Source: Phymorhynchus buccinoides (Eukaryota > Mollusca > Gastropoda > Neogastropoda > Raphitomidae). Taken from it: 64,000 nt of DNA. Below the pieces are notes generated by a model. That model saw only the letters and a program-made list of their open reading frames with translations. It was not told where the DNA came from and made no database searches. Positions 60,656-64,000 of the stretch are shown piece by piece; the first letter of the stretch is position 1, and every line of letters starts with the position of its first letter. A program made the translations under genes and the position numbers. Location of the stretch: assembly GCA_017654935.2 (NCBI GenBank), contig CM065698.1:53132499-53196498 (forward strand), given 5' to 3'.

Positions 60656-61020
60656 CTCTCCCTCTCCTCCTCTTCCCACTCTCCTTCCTCTCTCTCCTCT
60701 CCTCTCCCTCTCCCGGTCCCCAGACCTCCGCACTCCCCGCTCACCTCTCCCCCCTCCTAGTCTCCTACCTCTCCCCCTCTCAACCGCTTCTCCTTCATCC
60801 TCTTCTCTTCTCCTCCTCTCCACCTCACTTCTCTCTCTCATCTCTCGTCTCTGCAGCGTCTCTATCTCCTCCGCCCCAATCAGCCTGCCTCTCCCTCTCA
60901 CGAGTCCTCTCGTTCCGCATCGCCAACGAGTTCGTTCCGGGTCATAATCTCACTCAGCGATCCCCCCACGTCTGCCGACGAATCGTCTTCTCTCTCTCTT
61001 CTCACTCTCTCTCTCAACAC
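60655..61020. repeat. CT/CCT-rich tract
   Basis: Pyrimidine-rich sequence (CTCC, CTCT, CCTC) without a perfect period. Pro/Ser/Leu-rich frames are compositional. Confidence 0.85.
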
Positions 61021-61837
61021 ACCACAACACACACACACACCACACTACACACACACCCTTTCCACTATCCAATGGAAGTAACTACAATAATGCCCAGATT
61101 TGATCTTTTTAGGAGTAGTTTGCCTTCCCTTCATTAGAAAGCAGTCATTATAAAGCAGGTTGAGTCTTAATAAGAGGACTGATGCATTGGGGAATGTCTT
61201 TCATAGCCAACCAGATCCCTTTGGCTGCAAGACTAAAAAGCTGATCCAAACGACCAAGACGTTCATGCTGCGTTTTGGTCATCTCCAAATATGGAAAAGT
61301 GACTCCATTATTCGCTGACAATGTCGGTTTTCCAGCGCCACTTTAGAATGTGGTATAGTTTAACATATCAATCGGAAATTAAACTGACTCTAAGCCCTAA
61401 CCCTAACCCTAACCCAAAACTTCCACACACACAAAATAAAACGTTACTACAAATTGAGTGCCCGGTTTGAGATGACCAAGTGCAGTCTTGAACGCCTAGT
61501 GACCAAATGCCCCTATTTTACGAGGTCATAGTCTTCCCACGAAAAAAGACTAACTGTACATGAGCTTCCAGTGTGTGGTAGAAAACGAAGATCGTGCAAT
61601 AAACGGATTTCTACAGCAATGGTAAATCACCGGGGGGGGGGGGGGGGGTACCTTCTTTTTCTTCTCTTCAAATATTACTAGCGATGCTAGAGAGAGATAT
61701 AGTAAAATGAATAAGGGGAAGGACTTCTCATCATTAACTCCCTTTTTACCAAAGTTAGTTATGGCACTTAATTCGCTAGCAAAGTGAAGTAGTTGCCACA
61801 ACAATACAAACCTTAAAGTTAATCTGGCAATGAACTG
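61021..61837. other. Mostly unique sequence with a telomere-like motif and a G-run
   Basis: No gene is recognised. A CCCTAA run of about 3.5 units lies at 61395-61415 and a G homopolymer at 61632-61648. Confidence 0.55.
61395..61415. repeat. Interstitial telomere-like CCCTAA motif
   Basis: Three complete CCCTAA units plus CCC. The same motif is inside the 389-bp element (17612-17633). Too short to be a telomere. Confidence 0.85.
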
Positions 61838-62030
61838 GTGAACACACACACACACACACACACACACCACACACACACACACACGAACACAACACACACA
61901 CACACACTCACACACAACACACACACACACGACAACACACTACCACACAACACTACATACACACACGCACCGCACGCGCACGCACACGCACGCACACGCA
62001 ACACGCACACGCACGCGTCACTGCAGCACG

Positions 62031-62086
<56 letters not shown>

Positions 62087-62145
62087 AACACACTCACCAC
62101 ACACACCACACATACACACACACATCCACACACATACACACACTG
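61838..62145. repeat. (CA)n-rich microsatellite
   Basis: CA runs with CACG interruptions; a perfect stretch lies at 62036-62076. Confidence 0.95.
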
Positions 62146-62480
62146 AAATTTATCTAGATAATTTGTGACAGCATGTTACATGACTTCAGACAGTCAATAT
62201 TCACGCTGTTCATCCTTCTTATTCTTCTGTGGTGGTGGCCAACTTCTTTTCATAGAAGTAATTGCGCCCACTTTAGGGGGTGACCAAAGAAAAAGAAGGC
62301 AGAAAGAGAGAAAAAAAAAAAGAGAAAAAAAAGAAAGAATAAAAAACGCAAAGACAGAAAGAAATCCAGCTATCACACATAGTACTACTGGAATTTACTT
62401 GGGTCCAGTCAGAAAAATACAAGATGCAGCAAACAAAACAAAAAAAATCCTATTTCTGGACCTGGGATAGGGGGATTAAG
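62146..62480. other. Unassigned sequence with A/GA-rich patch
   Basis: No coding region is recognised. An AAAGAAAAA-rich stretch lies at 62285-62360. Confidence 0.45.
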
Positions 62481-63820
62481 AGTTTAGAAGGAGACTGCAG
62501 GCAGCTAATAATATTTACACAGTTCGACCCACACAGGAAAGCGGTGGGAACTGTAGACGCATGAACCCATGTGTAGACACTCCATTATAGGCAGTGCCCA
62601 GGCCACAACCAAAAGGACAAACAAGACAAACAAACAAATCCCTAACTACAAGGGTAAAAAAGACAGATGGGGATGAAGGGACTGGGGTGGGGGCGTTTGC
62701 TCAGGTTTTCATCGCTGGGATGTGGCTGAGAGTCCTGCTGATGCTGGCTCTCCTCCAGGGTCTGGGGCGTTGGTCCATTTCAGGTGGTGTTGAAGCCTGG
62801 AGTCGAAGGATGCAAGAGACGGTGCAGCGACAATGTTCTCAGGGAGGCAGTTCCACTCCGGGATCGTGCAAGGGAAAAAGGTTCCCTGACAGTACTGTGT
62901 CCTGCACGATCGGACATTGTACGCCTGCGTGTTGGTCTGGCGTCCTGTTTTCTTTTGACAGTTGGTAGTTGGTGCGTGCTTAGTTTCCATTTTCAGGAGC
63001 CCGTTCTTGTATTTGTACAGGGTGGTGAGTCACGCCTTTTTTCTCTTCTCCTGCAGCGAAGGCCAAAGACGTAATGTAAGTAGAGTTAGTTCTTAGCAGC
63101 AGGCCTTGTCGACAAAGTTGAGTGGTTCTGCATGTAGTCCTGAATGGTCCACCTTGCTGCACGCCTCTGGACTTTCTCGATGGAGTCAATGCATGTTGTT
63201 GTGGTAGGATCCCATACAGGACTGGTATATTCCAAAACAGGTCGGACAAGAGCCTTGTATGCTGTTGCTTTGGCCTTGCGACTGCTGACCTTCAAGTTCC
63301 TCCTGACAAAGCCTAGGATCTTAATTGTTTGCTTTGTTGGTGATGTTACTAACATGAAGGTACCATTTCAACTCGTTGGTCAGAGTCACTCCTAGATATT
63401 TTGCACTAGAGACACTCTTCAGCACATGTCCGTGGAGGGTGTGGTCTCCAGCTAGTGTCTTTATGCGCCTTGTCATGTGCAGCGTCATACACTTTTCTGG
63501 GTGGAACGTCATTTTCCAGCGTTCTTCCCATTGCGCAAGCGTGTCGAGATCTTGCTGGACAAGGCGCTGGTCTTCTGTACTGGAGACGTCTTTATGGCAG
63601 GCTGTGTCGTCCGCAAAAAGGCGTGCCGTGGAAACCAGGTCAGTGGGCAAGTCGTTGATGTAGAGAAGGAAGAGGCTGGGCCCAAGGACGGAACCTTGTG
63701 GGACGCCAGATTCCACAGGGGCAAATTCTGACCTCGTTCCTCCCACAACTGACTGCTGCCTGTTGTCAGGAAACTCTGGATCCATGCATTGAATTTGCCG
63801 ACGATTCCATACTGGTCTGA
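62481..63820 (-). pseudogene. Jockey/CR1-group reverse transcriptase, minus strand, frameshifted and cut by the terminal gap
   Basis: The minus strand from the gap reads SGVPQGSVLGPSLFLLYIND, then the catalytic LFADDT, WKMTFHPEKCMTLHMTR and SAKYLGVTLTNELKW (63785-63321). It continues with frame changes: LGFVRRNLKVSSRKAKATAY, LVRPVLEYTSPVWDPTTTTC and VQRRAARWTIQDY (63355-63086), then LAFAAGEEKK. The C-terminal RSCRTQYCQGTFFPCTIPEW, NCLPENIVAAPSLASFDSRL lies near 62990-62709. The order and motifs are those of a common invertebrate non-LTR family. The N-terminal part lies beyond the N run. At least three frameshifts make it a relic. Confidence 0.88.
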
Positions 63821-64000
63821 NNNNNNNNNNNNNNNNNNNNNNNNNNNNNNNNNNNNNNNNNNNNNNNNNNNNNNNNNNNNNNNNNNNNNNNNNNNNNNNN
63901 NNNNNNNNNNNNNNNNNNNNNNNNNNNNNNNNNNNNNNNNNNNNNNNNNNNNNNNNNNNNNNNNNNNNNNNNNNNNNNNNNNNNNNNNNNNNNNNNNNNN
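63821..64000. other. Assembly gap running to the end of the window
   Basis: All N from 63821 to 64000; the full length is not visible. Confidence 0.99.

Noticed and set aside
61395..61415. True telomere end
   Set aside because: Only about three CCCTAA units flanked by unique sequence on both sides; an interstitial motif only.

Overview
The window is eukaryotic, from an animal genome, most likely a marine invertebrate and plausibly a mollusc. This rests on the mix of non-LTR retrotransposon families (RNase H-bearing I-group-like, CR1/L2-like and Jockey/CR1-group reverse transcriptases), a mariner transposon, vertebrate/mollusc-type telomere motifs (CCCTAA) and very abundant (CA)n, (CT)n and (ATT)n microsatellites. 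The species cannot be fixed from the sequence. I found no convincing host protein-coding gene, tRNA or rRNA. There are two runs of N: 500 bases at 42709-43208 and one from 63821 to the end.

Layout. 1-8.0 kb: two RNase H-type non-LTR retrotransposon copies facing each other (735-2450 plus; 7034-3623 minus), with a diverged 353-bp direct repeat before them. 9.1-9.7 kb: microsatellites. 10.0-15.4 kb: about 160 copies of a 33-bp minisatellite with two sequence domains and local higher-order repeats. 15.45-22.7 kb: retrotransposon 3' ends and one long minus-strand CR1/L2-like element broken by a small inverted-repeat element (17509-17897), a microsatellite-rich stretch, a nine-copy 73-bp array grown inside its endonuclease region, and a mariner (21305-22644). 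22.7-24.8 kb: a strong palindrome, microsatellites and an 86-bp minisatellite. 24.8-25.9 kb: two short 5'-truncated retrotransposon inserts in a (GA)n tract. 26.0-42.7 kb: a 40-bp satellite of roughly 415 copies running into the assembly gap. 43.2-47.3 kb: a degenerate ~42-bp repeat and two decayed minus-strand reverse transcriptases. 47.4-57.6 kb: CR1/L2-like copies, a large inverted duplication, a 60/51-bp array that looks derived from reverse transcriptase codons, a CACAGAG-rich array and a second 33-bp array. 57.7-64 kb: microsatellites, another decayed retrotransposon end, a telomere-like motif and a minus-strand reverse transcriptase cut by the terminal gap.

How the parts relate. The sequence behaves as a repeat nursery. 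Microsatellites appear to serve as landing sites for 5'-truncated retrotransposons: several 3' ends abut (TC)n in the same orientation, and two inserts have recognisable target-site duplications made of GA-rich sequence. Retrotransposon sequence in turn seeds new minisatellites (73-bp, 60-bp and CACAGAG arrays). Long open frames across the 33-bp, 60-bp, 86-bp and CT/CA tracts are by-products of period and composition and are not called as genes. All retrotransposon and mariner reading frames show truncation, frameshift, stop or loss of a key motif, so none looks capable of autonomous movement.
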